Shown here: positions 1 through 10,281 of the stretch, one piece after another | Numbering within the stretch: position 1 is the first letter of the stretch | How the letters are laid out: every line of letters begins with the position of its first letter | Program-made: the position numbers and the translations under genes | NCBI RefSeq assembly: GCF_000974985.2 | Contig: NZ_LAVA02000076.1 | Span: 1 to 64,000, forward strand | Length of the DNA stretch: 64,000 bases | Origin: Streptomyces mangrovisoli | GTDB lineage: Bacteria; Actinomycetota; Actinomycetes; Streptomycetales; Streptomycetaceae | Direction of reading: 5' to 3' | Notes under the pieces: generated by a model | Databases searched by the model: none | What the model was told of the DNA's origin: nothing | What the model saw: the letters and a program-made list of their open reading frames with translations, nothing else

Positions 1-625
1 GGGGGAAGAACTCGTACCAGGCGCCGTACAGGGCGCGTTCGCGTTCCACGAGCAGCGGCAGCGGCTCGGACGCGGTCACCAGCTCCCGCAGCGGATACCG
101 CGCGAGGACCGCCTCCACCTCCGGCGTCAACGCCGCCGCCAGCCGGGTCGCCACGGGCAGCGTGTCGTCGCGCAGCACGTCGGCGGCGGCCTGCACGGTG
201 GTGCGGAGGCGGCCCTTGGGCGCCTTGGCCGCGGCGCGGGAGTAGAGCTCGGCGCCCTCCTCCAGGACCGTTCCGGTGTCCAGGCCGGCGGGGACCTTGA
301 TGCACGCGTGGTGGCGCCAGGTGGCGACCGGGTCGCTCCACGCCTCCACGGTGTAGGTCCAGCGGCCCTGCGTGCCGGGGGTCACGTCGGCGCCCCAGCG
401 GTCGGTGCCGGGGGCCAGTTCCCGCATCGGCGTCCACGGACCGCGGCGGCCCTTCGGGTCGCGCAGGACGACGTTGGCGCCGACCGCGTCGTGCCCCTCG
501 CGGAAGACGGTGGCGGTCACCTGGAAGGTCTCGCCGGGCACGGCCTTGGCCGGCCGCCTGCCGCCGTCCACGGACGGCCGGACGTCGCGGACCGGGATCC
601 GGCCGATGGCCGGGGTCGAACTCAT
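1..625 (-). CDS. glgE: Alpha-1,4-glucan:maltose-1-phosphate maltosyltransferase, N-terminal part (cut by window edge)
   Basis: GlgE transfers maltosyl units from maltose-1-phosphate onto alpha-glucan chains in the cytoplasm. The visible 208 residues start MSSTPAIGRIPVRDVRP and continue with AVPGETFQVTATVFREGHD and a Trp-rich stretch (GRWTYTVEAWSDP, TWRHHACIKVPAG). This is the N-terminal domain of the GH13_3 maltosyltransferase family; the catalytic barrel lies outside the window. The ATG at 625 is preceded by GGAGG (complement of 636-640) at good spacing. It is divergent from the glgX pair, so this is the edge of a glycogen/maltose locus, which Streptomyces often carry in two copies. Family call from remembered N-terminal sequence; fairly sure. 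Confidence 0.85.
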   Translation of the reverse strand, partial: MSSTPAIGRIPVRDVRPSVDGGRRPAKAVPGETFQVTATVFREGHDAVGANVVLRDPKGRRGPWTPMRELAPGTDRWGADVTPGTQGRWTYTVEAWSDPVATWRHHACIKVPAGLDTGTVLEEGAELYSRAAAKAPKGRLRTTVQAAADVLRDDTLPVATRLAAALTPEVEAVLARYPLRELVTASEPLPLLVERERALYGAWYEFFP

Positions 626-713
626 CTGTCACACACCTCCGCCGAGCTGGAAGCCGGGCCCACCGCCCGGCTCGGGAACCACAAGGGGTCGTCCGTGTTG
701 CGCCGGACGGGGG

Positions 714-1025
714 TCACGGTCCCGCCGGGGACCGTGGAGGGACGGACGCCGCCACCGCCGGGGGGCCGCGGTGCGGGCCACCGGTGGTGCGCGCCCGCGC
801 GTCCTGTTCCTGCAAATAGGTCATGAGGTTGCTGCGCAGATAACGTTCGGCCGCCTCGGCCGCCTCGCGCGCGCAGCGCTTGCCCATGAGGACGCACAGC
901 GTGTAGCCCGAGTCCTCGAAGGTCGTGCGGACCGAGCGGTCCGTCGGCGACGCGAGCATCAGGCGTTCCCACGCCCGATACCGGCGCAGCTGCCGAGAGA
1001 CTTCTGCTTTGGCTGGAAGAAGCAT
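714..1025 (-). CDS. DUF5133-like small Streptomyces protein
   Basis: Small soluble protein of about 103 residues and unknown function. From MLLPAKAEVSRQLRRYRAWE it has a helical N-terminus, then a conserved-looking stretch (SGYTLCVLMGKRCAREAAEA) and a Gly/Pro-rich tail. The opening MLxP and the YTLCV.MG.R segment match what I remember of the DUF5133 family, which is confined to Streptomyces and relatives. In-frame ATGs also lie at 1034 and 1043. None has a clear Shine-Dalgarno, so the start is chosen by family resemblance only. It stands alone between glgE and the plus-strand glgX pair. No function can be assigned. Confidence 0.6.
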   Translation of the reverse strand: MLLPAKAEVSRQLRRYRAWERLMLASPTDRSVRTTFEDSGYTLCVLMGKRCAREAAEAAERYLRSNLMTYLQEQDARARTTGGPHRGPPAVAASVPPRSPAGP

Positions 1026-1237
1026 GTCACTCATGGTGCACATATGACCACTTTGCGTCTTGTTGGATCTTCAAACGGGGCGCCGCGTGATCGTGTCGGT
1101 CGTCTCGTGTTGCACGAATGGCGTAGCGGGCTCAGTGTGGTGGTGACTCAGAAGCGATCGCCGCTCACGCTTCGTGTTCGGGGCTCGGCCGACGGCCGAG
1201 AGGAATCGGGAGCTTCGCCGGTGAGGAGCCAACGACG

Positions 1238-1746
1238 ATGAAGACCGCAGTACCTTGCTACTACCACCTCGACGTGGAAGTGAGCCCCGCGCGTGTCGGG
1301 CAGGTCGGCCGCATCCTGGCCGCCCATCTGCGCCTGTGGGACCTGGAGATCCTGGTCGAGCCCGTCCGTCAGGGTGCCGAACTGCTGCTGGGCGCCATCG
1401 ACGAGCACGCCACGGACAAGCGCGCCTCGATCGAGATGTGGTGGAACGGCCAGCACGTGATCACCGCCATCGGCGAAGAGGACCAGGACCTCCGTCCCGA
1501 CCAGGACCTGCGCGGCTGCCTGGCCCATATCGCGGCGACGAGCGACGGCTGGGGGTGCTGCGCCTCCGACACCGGCAGCAAGATCATCTGGTTCTCCCAG
1601 CGGGTCCGCAGCGCCGAACGCGCGCCACTTGTGCCCACGGCGCCCTCGCCCACCCTGCGCGAGGTGCTCCAAGTGCCCAGAGAAGTCCCGGTGGCCGCGC
1701 TGGCCGCCCCGGCGAGACCGATGGACGGCTCGCTGGAGGAGGCCCG

Positions 1747-1750
<4 letters not shown>
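1238..1750 (+). CDS. Degenerate HATPase-like regulatory protein coupled to glgX
   Basis: 170-residue protein. The order of elements resembles the RsbW/anti-sigma HATPase fold of Streptomyces: an LWDLEILVE segment, a helix LLLGAIDEHAT where the family has the N-box ELVTNAVRHA, strands SIEMWWNGQHVITAIGE, and a late glycine segment SDGWGCCASDTGSK like the G2 lid. The N-box Asn is absent, so ATP binding or kinase activity is doubtful. The start at 1238 has GAGGAG about 10 bases upstream. Its stop overlaps the glgX GTG start (GTGA), so the two are co-translated and may act in the same process. Fold is inferred; it could be an unrelated Streptomyces family. Confidence 0.6.
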
Positions 1751-3880
<2,130 letters not shown>

Positions 3881-3891
<11 letters not shown>

Positions 3892-3976
3892 TCGCGCAGT
3901 TCCCCGCGCCCCTTCAGGGCACGGCCGCACGGATGCGCCCTGAAGGGGCGCGGGGAAATGCGCGACAAGCCACGAC
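3881..3976. repeat. REP-like extragenic palindrome / probable bidirectional terminator after glgX
   Basis: Long inverted repeat. GTCGTGGCT (3881-3889) pairs with AGCCACGAC (3968-3976), and inside it CGCGCAGTTCCCCGCGCCCC with CCCTGAAGG and GGGGCGCGGGGAAATGCGCG on the other side. The core is the same GC-rich unit as the two copies near 13.0-13.2 kb. The left arm takes in the last codons and stop of glgX. Position between converging genes suggests transcription termination; repetition suggests a dispersed REP family. Confidence 0.75.
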
Positions 3977-4060
3977 GCACCCGCAGCCGCTACGCCCGCC
4001 GAGCGGACCCGCAGGGAAGGCCGGCCGGGCTCGCGGCCCGTTCCCGCGCCGGGTGCGGGC

Positions 4061-4861
4061 TCACGGCTCCTGGCGGGACGTCACCGTGAACTGCGCCCCG
4101 TCACGGTCGCGCAGCACGGCCTCCTCCGCGCCCTTGCTGAGCACGCTCCCCCCGTGCTCCTCCGCGGCGCGCGCGCAGGCCGCCACGTCGGCGACGGAGA
4201 AGTGCACCTGCCAGTGCGGCCGGATCGACGGGTCCGGCGCGGCCTCCAGCGCCCCCGACTCGATCCGCGCCACCGGGTCACCGAAACTGCGCAGTACGAC
4301 CTCGCCGCCCTCGTACACCACCTCGCAGCAGCCCGCCCCGCCGGTGGCCCAGTCGAGGACCTCGCCGTAGAAGATGGCGGCGTCGAACGCGTCGCGGGTG
4401 TGCAGCCGGATGAACGCGGGTGCCGAGCTGCGCCAGCTCTCCCAGTCCGAGGCCAGCTCGCCCTCCCAGACCCCGAACGTGGCGCCGTCCCGGTCGGCCA
4501 GCAGCGCCGCGCGGCCGGGCGTGAGCGAGATCGGGCCGACCGCGACGGTGCCGCCGCGCTCCCGCACCCGCGAGGCGGCCTCGTTCGCGCTCGGCACGGC
4601 GAAGTACGGGGTCCAGGCCACCGCCATCTGCCACATGGCCGCCACGGCGGCGATGCCCGCGACCGGCCGGCCGTCCGAGAGGGCGACCCGGAAGTGCTCG
4701 CCGAGCCGCGCCGGACGCCAGGTCCAGCCCAGCAGGGCGTGGTAGAAGTCCATCGTCGCTTCCAGGTCCCGGCTGGTCAGGCTCACCCAGCAGGGGGCGC
4801 CGAACATCGAAGGGGTGGACATGAAGTCCGTCGCGGCGGGGCGTGTCGCGTCTTGGTTCAT
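4061..4861 (-). CDS. Two-domain VOC (glyoxalase/bleomycin-resistance fold) family protein
   Basis: 266 residues made of two vicinal-oxygen-chelate modules. The first opens GAPCWVSLTSRDLEATMDFY and ends at DRDGATFGVWEG; the second covers PAFIRLHTRDAFDAAIFYGE to DRDGAQFTVTS. This is the common two-module architecture of actinobacterial 'glyoxalase/bleomycin resistance' proteins of unknown substrate; the metal-ligand pattern is not clearly kept. The start at 4861 gives a 13-residue leader before an alternative ATG at 4822 (MSTPSMFGAPC). It lies downstream of the sigma factor on the same strand with a 293-base gap, so common transcription is uncertain. No specific reaction can be assigned. Confidence 0.8.
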   Translation of the reverse strand: MNQDATRPAATDFMSTPSMFGAPCWVSLTSRDLEATMDFYHALLGWTWRPARLGEHFRVALSDGRPVAGIAAVAAMWQMAVAWTPYFAVPSANEAASRVRERGGTVAVGPISLTPGRAALLADRDGATFGVWEGELASDWESWRSSAPAFIRLHTRDAFDAAIFYGEVLDWATGGAGCCEVVYEGGEVVLRSFGDPVARIESGALEAAPDPSIRPHWQVHFSVADVAACARAAEEHGGSVLSKGAEEAVLRDRDGAQFTVTSRQEP

Positions 4862-5154
4862 GGCAGTCGCGTCCTGGTCTCGTCGGCCGGCCGACGCCGG
4901 TCCTCACCCCCCAGTGTCCGACCGGAGGCCGGGAGAACGCCTGCCGAGTACCCCCGCGGCGCGGCCGAAACGGTGTTCGGGCACGGGTGGCCTCAACCGG
5001 CCGGGTGAGGACGGCAAGGGCGTGGCAGCAGTTCAGGACCCGCCCTGGACCGGTGTGCGGCCGTTCGGGTGAGAGGGCGGGGCTTCTGGTGCGGCCGGCC
5101 GCACGCCCCCGCCGCCGCGGCGAGCCGGCTCCGGCGGCCCGCCGTCGGCGGAGG

Positions 5155-5949
5155 TCACTGCGGCCGCTCCGCGAGCAGTTCCTCGCGCAGCCGCGCGAAG
5201 CACCCGCTGAGCAGCCGCGACACGTGCATCTGGGAGATGCCGAGCTGCTCGGCGATCCGGCTCTGGGTCATGCCGCGGAAGAAGCGCAGGTAGAGGATGG
5301 CGCGCTCGCGTTCGGGGAGACGGTGCAGGCACGGTTCGACGGCGGCGCGGTCGACCACGAAGTCGAAGCCGGGATCGGGTGCGCCCAGGGCATCGCTCAG
5401 CGCGTAGCCGTCGGTGCCGGGCACCTCCGCGTCCAGGGAGAGCGCGGAGAAGCACTCCAGCGCCTCCATGCCGATGCGCACCTCCTCCTCCGTGAGCTGG
5501 GCGCGGTCGGCCAGCTCGGCGACGGTCGGCGCGCGACCGGACAGCTCCGGGCCCAGGTCCCTCGACGCGTTCCGCACCCGGTTGCGCAGGTCCTGTACGC
5601 GGCGCGGCACGTGCAGGGTCCACATGTGGTCGCGGAAGTGGCGTTTGATCTCACCGGTGATCGTGGGCACGGCGTACGCCTCGAAGGCGTGGCCGCGGCC
5701 GGGGTCGTAGTGGTCGACGGCCTTGACCAGACCGAGAGCGGCCACCTGGTACAGGTCCTCGAGCGATTCGCCGCGGCCGCGGAAACGCATGGCGATCCGC
5801 TCCGCCATGGGCAGCCAGAGCTCGACCAGTTCGTCCCGGAGCGCGCGGCGCTCGGGGTCCTCGGGTAGCTCGGCCAGCCGGGCGAACGCCGCGGCGGTGT
5901 CGGGAGCGTCGTCGTGGGGATGTCGCTTCGTACGGGTGGCGACACTCAT
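5155..5949 (-). CDS. RNA polymerase sigma factor, SigB/SigF/SigG stress family
   Basis: 264-residue group 3 sigma factor that would direct RNA polymerase to stress or development promoters. Region 2 is clear: ERIAMRFRGRGESLEDLYQV, then LGLVKAVDHYDPGRGHAFEA and ITGEIKRHFRDHMWTLHVPR. Region 3 follows (VRNASRDLGPELSGRAPTVA). Region 4 holds the helix-turn-helix MTQSRIAEQLGISQMHVSRL near the C-terminus. Streptomyces carry many such paralogues (SigB, F, G, H, I, K, L, M, N types), and which one this is cannot be told from here. No anti-sigma kinase or antagonist gene is adjacent, so control would come from elsewhere. It is divergent from the MarR-ABC operon. Confidence 0.93.
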   Translation of the reverse strand: MSVATRTKRHPHDDAPDTAAAFARLAELPEDPERRALRDELVELWLPMAERIAMRFRGRGESLEDLYQVAALGLVKAVDHYDPGRGHAFEAYAVPTITGEIKRHFRDHMWTLHVPRRVQDLRNRVRNASRDLGPELSGRAPTVAELADRAQLTEEEVRIGMEALECFSALSLDAEVPGTDGYALSDALGAPDPGFDFVVDRAAVEPCLHRLPERERAILYLRFFRGMTQSRIAEQLGISQMHVSRLLSGCFARLREELLAERPQ

Positions 5950-6206
5950 CGTGGCCGCCTCCTCGGGGTGCCGGACGGGCAGGGCATCGCGGGAGGGGGA
6001 CGGCGCGGACCAGGCGGGGAACGCCCGGAGCGGTCGGCCGACCGGCTCCCACGGGCGTGCCTCCAGTCCGAAGCACTCCCATGCGCCTGCCCCGCGCCTC
6101 CGCTCCGAAACAGGGGCGGGTCAAAAGGTGCGGAAAGGCATTTGGCGGAAACGCGTACATGCGGGCTGTGTGGCTGGTGATCTTGACCTGCCTTTGGGAG
6201 AGATAC

Positions 6207-6226
6207 CTCTGTAACAGAGCTAATCT
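6207..6226 (+). promoter_or_regulatory. Perfect palindrome and -10 element before the MarR gene (probable autoregulatory operator)
   Basis: CTCTGT-A-ACAGAG (6207-6219) is a perfect 6+1+6 palindrome. It is followed at 6221-6226 by TAATCT, which fits a TANNNT -10 box. The GTG start of the MarR gene is six bases further on and I see no Shine-Dalgarno, so the transcript may be leaderless. The operator would overlap the promoter, as expected for MarR autorepression (inference). Confidence 0.55.
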
Positions 6227-6232
6227 GTCCAT

Positions 6233-6736
6233 GTGACGAACACCGACACGCCCCGGTACGACCCGGCCGCCCCGCCACCTGCCGAGCTGGACGCGTTCCC
6301 GGACGAACTGGCGGACGCCCTCGTCGGGGTGCACCGGCTGATCCGCCGCCGGCTGCGCGGCCAGGTGGTCCAGCCGCGGCTGCGCGGCGCCGAGGTCGAA
6401 CTGCTGCGCCTGGTGGAGTCCCGGCCCGGTATCGGCATCTCCGAGGCGGCCAGGGAGCTGTTCCTGGCCGGCAACTCGGTGTCCACCCTGGTCAACCAGC
6501 TCTCCCGGGACGGGTACCTGATCCGGGAGACCGACCCCGCCGACCGGCGGGCGGCGCGGCTGGCGCTGACCCCCGCCGCCGAGGAACGGCTCGGCGACTG
6601 GCGCCGGCGGCGCGCCGAGCTGGTCCGGCACCAGGTCGTCCGGCTCGACGAAGCCGACCGGGAGGCGCTGCGCGCGGCCGTCCCGGCCCTGCGCAGGCTC
6701 GCCGCCCAGTTGCACGAGGAGGCCGAGGAATCATGA
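6233..6736 (+). CDS. MarR-family transcriptional regulator of the adjacent ABC exporter
   Basis: 167-residue winged-helix regulator. The recognition region is GISEAARELFLAGNSVSTLV followed by the wing RETDPADRRAARLALTPAAE, where D-x-x-D-R-R is the MarR hallmark; helices for dimerisation flank both sides. It is translationally coupled (ATGA at 6733-6736) to the ABC ATPase downstream, so it probably represses its own operon and responds to a small molecule exported by the transporter. The start is a GTG with no visible ribosome binding site, with a palindrome directly in front. Ligand unknown. Confidence 0.9.
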   Translation: MTNTDTPRYDPAAPPPAELDAFPDELADALVGVHRLIRRRLRGQVVQPRLRGAEVELLRLVESRPGIGISEAARELFLAGNSVSTLVNQLSRDGYLIRETDPADRRAARLALTPAAEERLGDWRRRRAELVRHQVVRLDEADREALRAAVPALRRLAAQLHEEAEES

Positions 6737-7674
6737 CCGCCGCCCATTCCGCCGACACCCCGCTTTCCGCCGACACTCCCCTTTCGGCGGACACCCCGCT
6801 GTCCGCGGACACTCCGCGCACCGCCGACCCTGCCGCACCCGCCCACGACGCCGTCAGCTGCACCGGACTCGCCTACGCCTTCGGCGAGACCAACGCGGTC
6901 GACGGCCTGGACCTGTCGGTGCGCGAGGGCGAGATCTTCGGCCTGCTCGGCCCGAACGGCGCGGGCAAGACCACCGCGATCCGCTGCATGACCACCCTGC
7001 TGCCCGTCCCGGCGGGCATGGTGCGCGTCTTCGGCCTCGACGCGTCCCGCGAGCGGATGGGGGTACGGCGCCTGCTCGGCTATGTGCCGCAGCAGCTGTC
7101 CGCCGACAGCGGCCTCACCGGCCGGGAGAACGTCGCCCTGTTCGCCCGGGTCTTCGACGTGCCCCGCAAGGAGCGCGCCGAACGCGTCGCGCAGGCCCTC
7201 GCCGCCGTCGACCTCGCCGACGCCGCCGACCGGCTCGCGAAGACGTACTCCGGCGGCATGGTGCGCCGGCTCGAACTGGCCCAGGCCCTGGTCAGCGCGC
7301 CGCGCCTGCTGATCCTCGACGAACCGACGATCGGCCTCGACCCCATCGCCCGCACCGGCGTGTGGGAGCACATCAACGCCGTGCGCGCCGCCACCGGCAT
7401 GACCGTCCTCGTCACCACCCACTACATGGATGAGGCCGACCAGTACTGCGACCGGGTCGCCCTGATGCACCGCGGCCGCATCCGCGCCCTCGGCACCCCC
7501 GACGAACTCCGCGAGGGGCTCGGTGAACGCCGCCGCGCCGAGGGCGCGGCCCAGGACACGCTGCCCACGCTGGAGGACGTCTTCCGCGATGTCGCCGGCA
7601 GCGGCCTCGACGACCAGTCAGGAGATTTCCGCGATGTCCGAAGCACCCGCCGTACCGCGCAACGCGTCGGCTGA
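6733..7674 (+). CDS. ABC transporter ATP-binding protein, DrrA-like (drug export)
   Basis: 313-residue cytoplasmic ATPase of an ABC-2 type exporter. It shows Walker A GPNGAGKTT, Q-loop region GYVPQQLSADS, signature YSGGMVRRLELAQAL, Walker B LLILDEP and switch His TTHYMDEAD, in normal order and spacing. An unusual Ser-Ala-Asp-Thr-Pro repeat occupies the first 25 residues, before the ABC domain (SCTGLAYAFGETNAVDGLDL). Its 3' end overlaps the permease gene by 41 bases, beyond the usual four. Daunorubicin-resistance-like ATPases have this layout; the substrate is unknown. Confidence 0.93.
   Translation: MTAAHSADTPLSADTPLSADTPLSADTPRTADPAAPAHDAVSCTGLAYAFGETNAVDGLDLSVREGEIFGLLGPNGAGKTTAIRCMTTLLPVPAGMVRVFGLDASRERMGVRRLLGYVPQQLSADSGLTGRENVALFARVFDVPRKERAERVAQALAAVDLADAADRLAKTYSGGMVRRLELAQALVSAPRLLILDEPTIGLDPIARTGVWEHINAVRAATGMTVLVTTHYMDEADQYCDRVALMHRGRIRALGTPDELREGLGERRRAEGAAQDTLPTLEDVFRDVAGSGLDDQSGDFRDVRSTRRTAQRVG
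6745..6812 (+). repeat. 15-bp tandem repeat encoding SADTP units at the start of the ABC ATPase
   Basis: Four to five imperfect copies of a 15-base unit (tccgccgacaccccgctt-like) encode SADTPLSADTPLSADTPL and a decayed last copy. The repeat keeps frame, so it extends the N-terminus without breaking the gene. Likely a slippage product; no function is implied. Confidence 0.8.
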
Positions 7675-8494
7675 CCGCGCCCGCGAGCAGGGGATCGCGC
7701 TGCTGCTCCAGCCGCCCCGGCCGCGCTCGGGCTGGCGGCTGGTGCCCGCCCGGGTCGGCGCGATGTGCGCCGTCGAACTCCAGAAGCTGCGCCACGACCG
7801 CACCGAGCTGTACACCAGGGCGGTGCAGCCGGCCCTGTGGCTGCTGATCTTCGGTCAGACCTTCACCCGGATCAAGGCCATCCCCACCGGCGGCATCCCG
7901 TACATCGACTACATGGCGCCGGGCATCATCGCCCAGTCCGCGATGTTCATCGCCATCTTCTACGGCATCCAGATCATCTGGGAGCGCGACGCGGGCGTCC
8001 TGAACAAGCTGCTGGTCACGCCCACTCCACGCTCGGCACTGATCACCGGCAAGGCGTTCGCGGCCGGGGTGAAGTCGCTGATCCAGGCGATCGTCGTCAT
8101 CGTGATCGCCGCGGTGCTCGGCGTGGCCCTGACCTGGAACCCGCTGAAGCTGCTCGGGGTGGCGGCGGCCGTCATCCTCGGATCGGCCTTCTTCTCCTGC
8201 CTGTCGATGACCATCGCCGGCATCGTCCTCAGCCGGGACCGCCTGATGGGGTTCGGCCAGGCCATCACCATGCCGCTGTTCTTCGCGTCCAACGCCCTCT
8301 ACCCGGTGGCCGTGATGCCCGGCTGGCTCCAGGCCGTCAGCAAGGTCAACCCGCTGAGCTACCAGGTGGACGCCCTGCGCGGCCTGCTGCTGGGCACGCA
8401 CGCGCACCTCGCGCTCGACTTCGGGGTGCTGCTGGTGGCCGCCGCGGCCGGCATCGCGGCGGCCTCCTCGCTGCTGGGCCGTTTGGCCCGTTGA
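7634..8494 (+). CDS. ABC-2 type exporter permease, DrrB-like
   Basis: 286-residue integral membrane protein forming the pore for the upstream ATPase. About six hydrophobic segments are visible: ALWLLIFGQTF, YMAPGIIAQSAMFIAIFYGI, VIVIAAVLGVAL, LLGVAAAVILGSAFFSCL, MPLFFASNALYPVAVMPGW and VLLVAAAAGIAAASSLLG. The MAPGI segment and the WERDAGVLNKLLVTPTPRSA loop are typical of ABC-2 permeases. I chose the ATG at 7634 because AGGAG stands about ten bases upstream; the frame is open further upstream but that sequence lacks protein-like character and lies inside the ATPase gene. Regulated with the MarR gene. Confidence 0.92.
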   Translation: MSEAPAVPRNASADRAREQGIALLLQPPRPRSGWRLVPARVGAMCAVELQKLRHDRTELYTRAVQPALWLLIFGQTFTRIKAIPTGGIPYIDYMAPGIIAQSAMFIAIFYGIQIIWERDAGVLNKLLVTPTPRSALITGKAFAAGVKSLIQAIVVIVIAAVLGVALTWNPLKLLGVAAAVILGSAFFSCLSMTIAGIVLSRDRLMGFGQAITMPLFFASNALYPVAVMPGWLQAVSKVNPLSYQVDALRGLLLGTHAHLALDFGVLLVAAAAGIAAASSLLGRLAR

Positions 8495-8628
8495 TCTTCA
8501 TCACTTCGACGTGATGTGCGGCACGCGCGTCCGAGCGCGCTCGGCGCGCGCCGCCGTGTTCTTCCTGCGCACGGCTTGATCACCGATCAAAGCGGGCGAA
8601 GTGCCTGGCCACGGCGCATTCCGCTCAT

Positions 8629-8656
8629 TTGACAGTGCGATCGGCCCACAGATAGG
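8629..8656 (+). promoter_or_regulatory. Candidate housekeeping promoter for the hypothetical gene at 8687
   Basis: A consensus -35 TTGACA (8629-8634) is followed after 16 bases by GATAGG (8651-8656). The -35 is perfect for the Streptomyces HrdB class; the -10 is weak. It would give a leader of roughly 25 bases. Confidence 0.4.
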
Positions 8657-8686
8657 AAGCAACTTCGAGAGGTCGAAGGGTGGATT

Positions 8687-9211
8687 GTGTACGAGCCGAA
8701 CGTGGTCGGGGACTGGCAGGAGTACGACGAGCATGCCGGTCTGCGTGTCCGCGTCCACAGCCTGGAGGCGGCCGAGCCGCCCCGTGGACGTGACGACGCG
8801 GCCGCCGGGCTGTCGTACTTCCGGCTGCGGGTGACCGTCGAGAACCGCGGCGCCAAGCACTACGGCATCCTCCTCGAGGACGGCCAGATCGACGTCCGGC
8901 TCGGCTCCGACGGCGAGGGCGCGTTCATCGACTGGCGCAACTCGCAGTTCATCGAGGGCTTCGACGTCTACCCGCTGCGCCGCGTCACCGCCGTGCTCTA
9001 CGCCGCCGGTCCCGAGGCGGGGCTCGCCCAGGTCGACGTGCAGATCCAGCTGAAGGTCGACGAGGACTGGACCGAGCGACGGCTGTGGGCGGGCGGCGTC
9101 GGGCTGAGCGAGGACCCGGTCGGCGCCGGGGCCCCGGCCGCCGGCTGTGGCGGGCTGGCCCACCAGATCAGCAACTACCTCCGCGACCAGGCGGAGCCGG
9201 GCACGGCCTGA
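8687..9211 (+). CDS. Hypothetical protein, probable beta-rich
   Basis: 174 residues, not recognised. It opens MYEPNVVGDWQEYDEHAGLR and runs through alternating hydrophobic strands (FRLRVTVENRG, YGILLEDGQIDVRLGS, VTAVLYAAGPE, VQIQLKVDEDW), a pattern expected of a beta-sandwich, then a Gly/Ala tail with two helices. There is no signal peptide or membrane segment. The start is GTG at 8687 with a weak GGTGG upstream. It stands alone, converging on hemC, and the neighbours suggest no function. Codon use is as in the flanking genes, so it is likely a real gene. Confidence 0.75.
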   Translation: MYEPNVVGDWQEYDEHAGLRVRVHSLEAAEPPRGRDDAAAGLSYFRLRVTVENRGAKHYGILLEDGQIDVRLGSDGEGAFIDWRNSQFIEGFDVYPLRRVTAVLYAAGPEAGLAQVDVQIQLKVDEDWTERRLWAGGVGLSEDPVGAGAPAAGCGGLAHQISNYLRDQAEPGTA

Positions 9212-9284
9212 GTGGTTACGGCCCGAGCGGGCGCGCCACCCGCCGGGACACCGGCACGGACGGCGCGCGCCCCGGCGGCGTGCC

Positions 9285-10220
9285 TCAGTGCGGGATGCCG
9301 TCGATGATCTCGCGGGCGCCCTGCCGCAGCAGCGCCACCGCGACCGACGTGCCCAGCGTGGCCGGGTCCAGCGGCCCCGCCCATTCGTGCGCGTTCAGCC
9401 GGGTCTTGCCGTCCGGGGTGAACACGCAGGCCCGCAGGGACAGTTCACCGGTGCGGTCGACCCGGGCGTAGCCCGCGATGGGGCTGTTGCAGTGGCCCTG
9501 GAGCACATGCAGGAACATGCGCTCCGCGGTGGCCTCGCGGTGGGTGTCGGGATGGCCGAGCCCGCTGACCGCGTCGATCAGGTCGGCGTCCCCCTCACGG
9601 CACTGGAGGGCGAGGATGCCCGCGCCGATCGGCGGCATCATCGCGTCGGCGGACAGGACCTCGGTGATCACGTCGCGCCGGTCGATGCGCTCCAGGCCGG
9701 ACACGGCGAGCAGCAGTGCGTCCGCCTCGCCCGCGGCGAGCTTCTCCAGCCGCCGGTTGGCGTTGCCGCGGAACGGCACGCATTGCAGGTGCGGATGGGT
9801 GGCCGAGAGCTGGGCGATCCGGCGCACCGCGGAGGTGCCGATCCGGGTGCCCGCGGGCAGCTCGTCGAGCGTGAGCCCGCCCGGGTGCACCAGCGCGTCG
9901 CGGATGTCGTCCCGCTCCAGGAACGCGGCGAACACCGTGCCGGCCGGCAGCGGTCGGTCGGCGGGCACGTCCTTGACGCAGTGCACCGCGAGGTCCGCCT
10001 CCCCGGCGAGCAGAGCGGCGTCCACCTCCTTGGTGAACGCGCCCTTGCCCTCGACCTGCGCCAGGTCGCCCATCCACCGGTCGCCGGTGGTCTTCACCGG
10101 CACGACCTCGGTGCGTACTTGGGGGTGCAGGACGGCCAACTCGGCGCGCACGCGCTCGACCTGAGCCAGTGCCATGGGGGAGTCGCGGGAGACGATACGG
10201 ATGAGTTCCGGGACGGACAT
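9285..10220 (-). CDS. hemC: Hydroxymethylbilane synthase-like protein (divergent HemC paralogue)
   Basis: HemC polymerises four porphobilinogen molecules into hydroxymethylbilane in heme biosynthesis. Kept features: IRIVSRDSPMALAQ near the N-terminus, HCVKDVPAD with the catalytic Asp, GTSAVRRIAQL, and GHCNSPIAG with the Cys that carries the dipyrromethane cofactor. Oddities: the RGNVxTRL signature reads RGNANRRL, and HSMKDVP reads HCVKDVP. No other heme gene is near, whereas the housekeeping hemC usually sits with hemA and hemB, so this is probably a second copy. The ATG at 10220 is preferred over 10232 because it fits the usual family N-terminus. Activity likely but not certain. Confidence 0.85.
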   Translation of the reverse strand: MSVPELIRIVSRDSPMALAQVERVRAELAVLHPQVRTEVVPVKTTGDRWMGDLAQVEGKGAFTKEVDAALLAGEADLAVHCVKDVPADRPLPAGTVFAAFLERDDIRDALVHPGGLTLDELPAGTRIGTSAVRRIAQLSATHPHLQCVPFRGNANRRLEKLAAGEADALLLAVSGLERIDRRDVITEVLSADAMMPPIGAGILALQCREGDADLIDAVSGLGHPDTHREATAERMFLHVLQGHCNSPIAGYARVDRTGELSLRACVFTPDGKTRLNAHEWAGPLDPATLGTSVAVALLRQGAREIIDGIPH

Positions 10221-10281
10221 GACGGACACCATAGACCCACCGAGGGGGCCGCCGTGGCCACACCGCCCGTTCCCCGCGGCG

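Noticed and set aside
6745..6812. Short repeats as a possible CRISPR or mobile-element end
   Set aside because: The units are contiguous, in frame and without spacers; simple coding slippage.
8499..8516. CATCAC/GTGATG hairpin after the ABC permease as a terminator
   Set aside because: Six-base stem only; not convincing in this genome.
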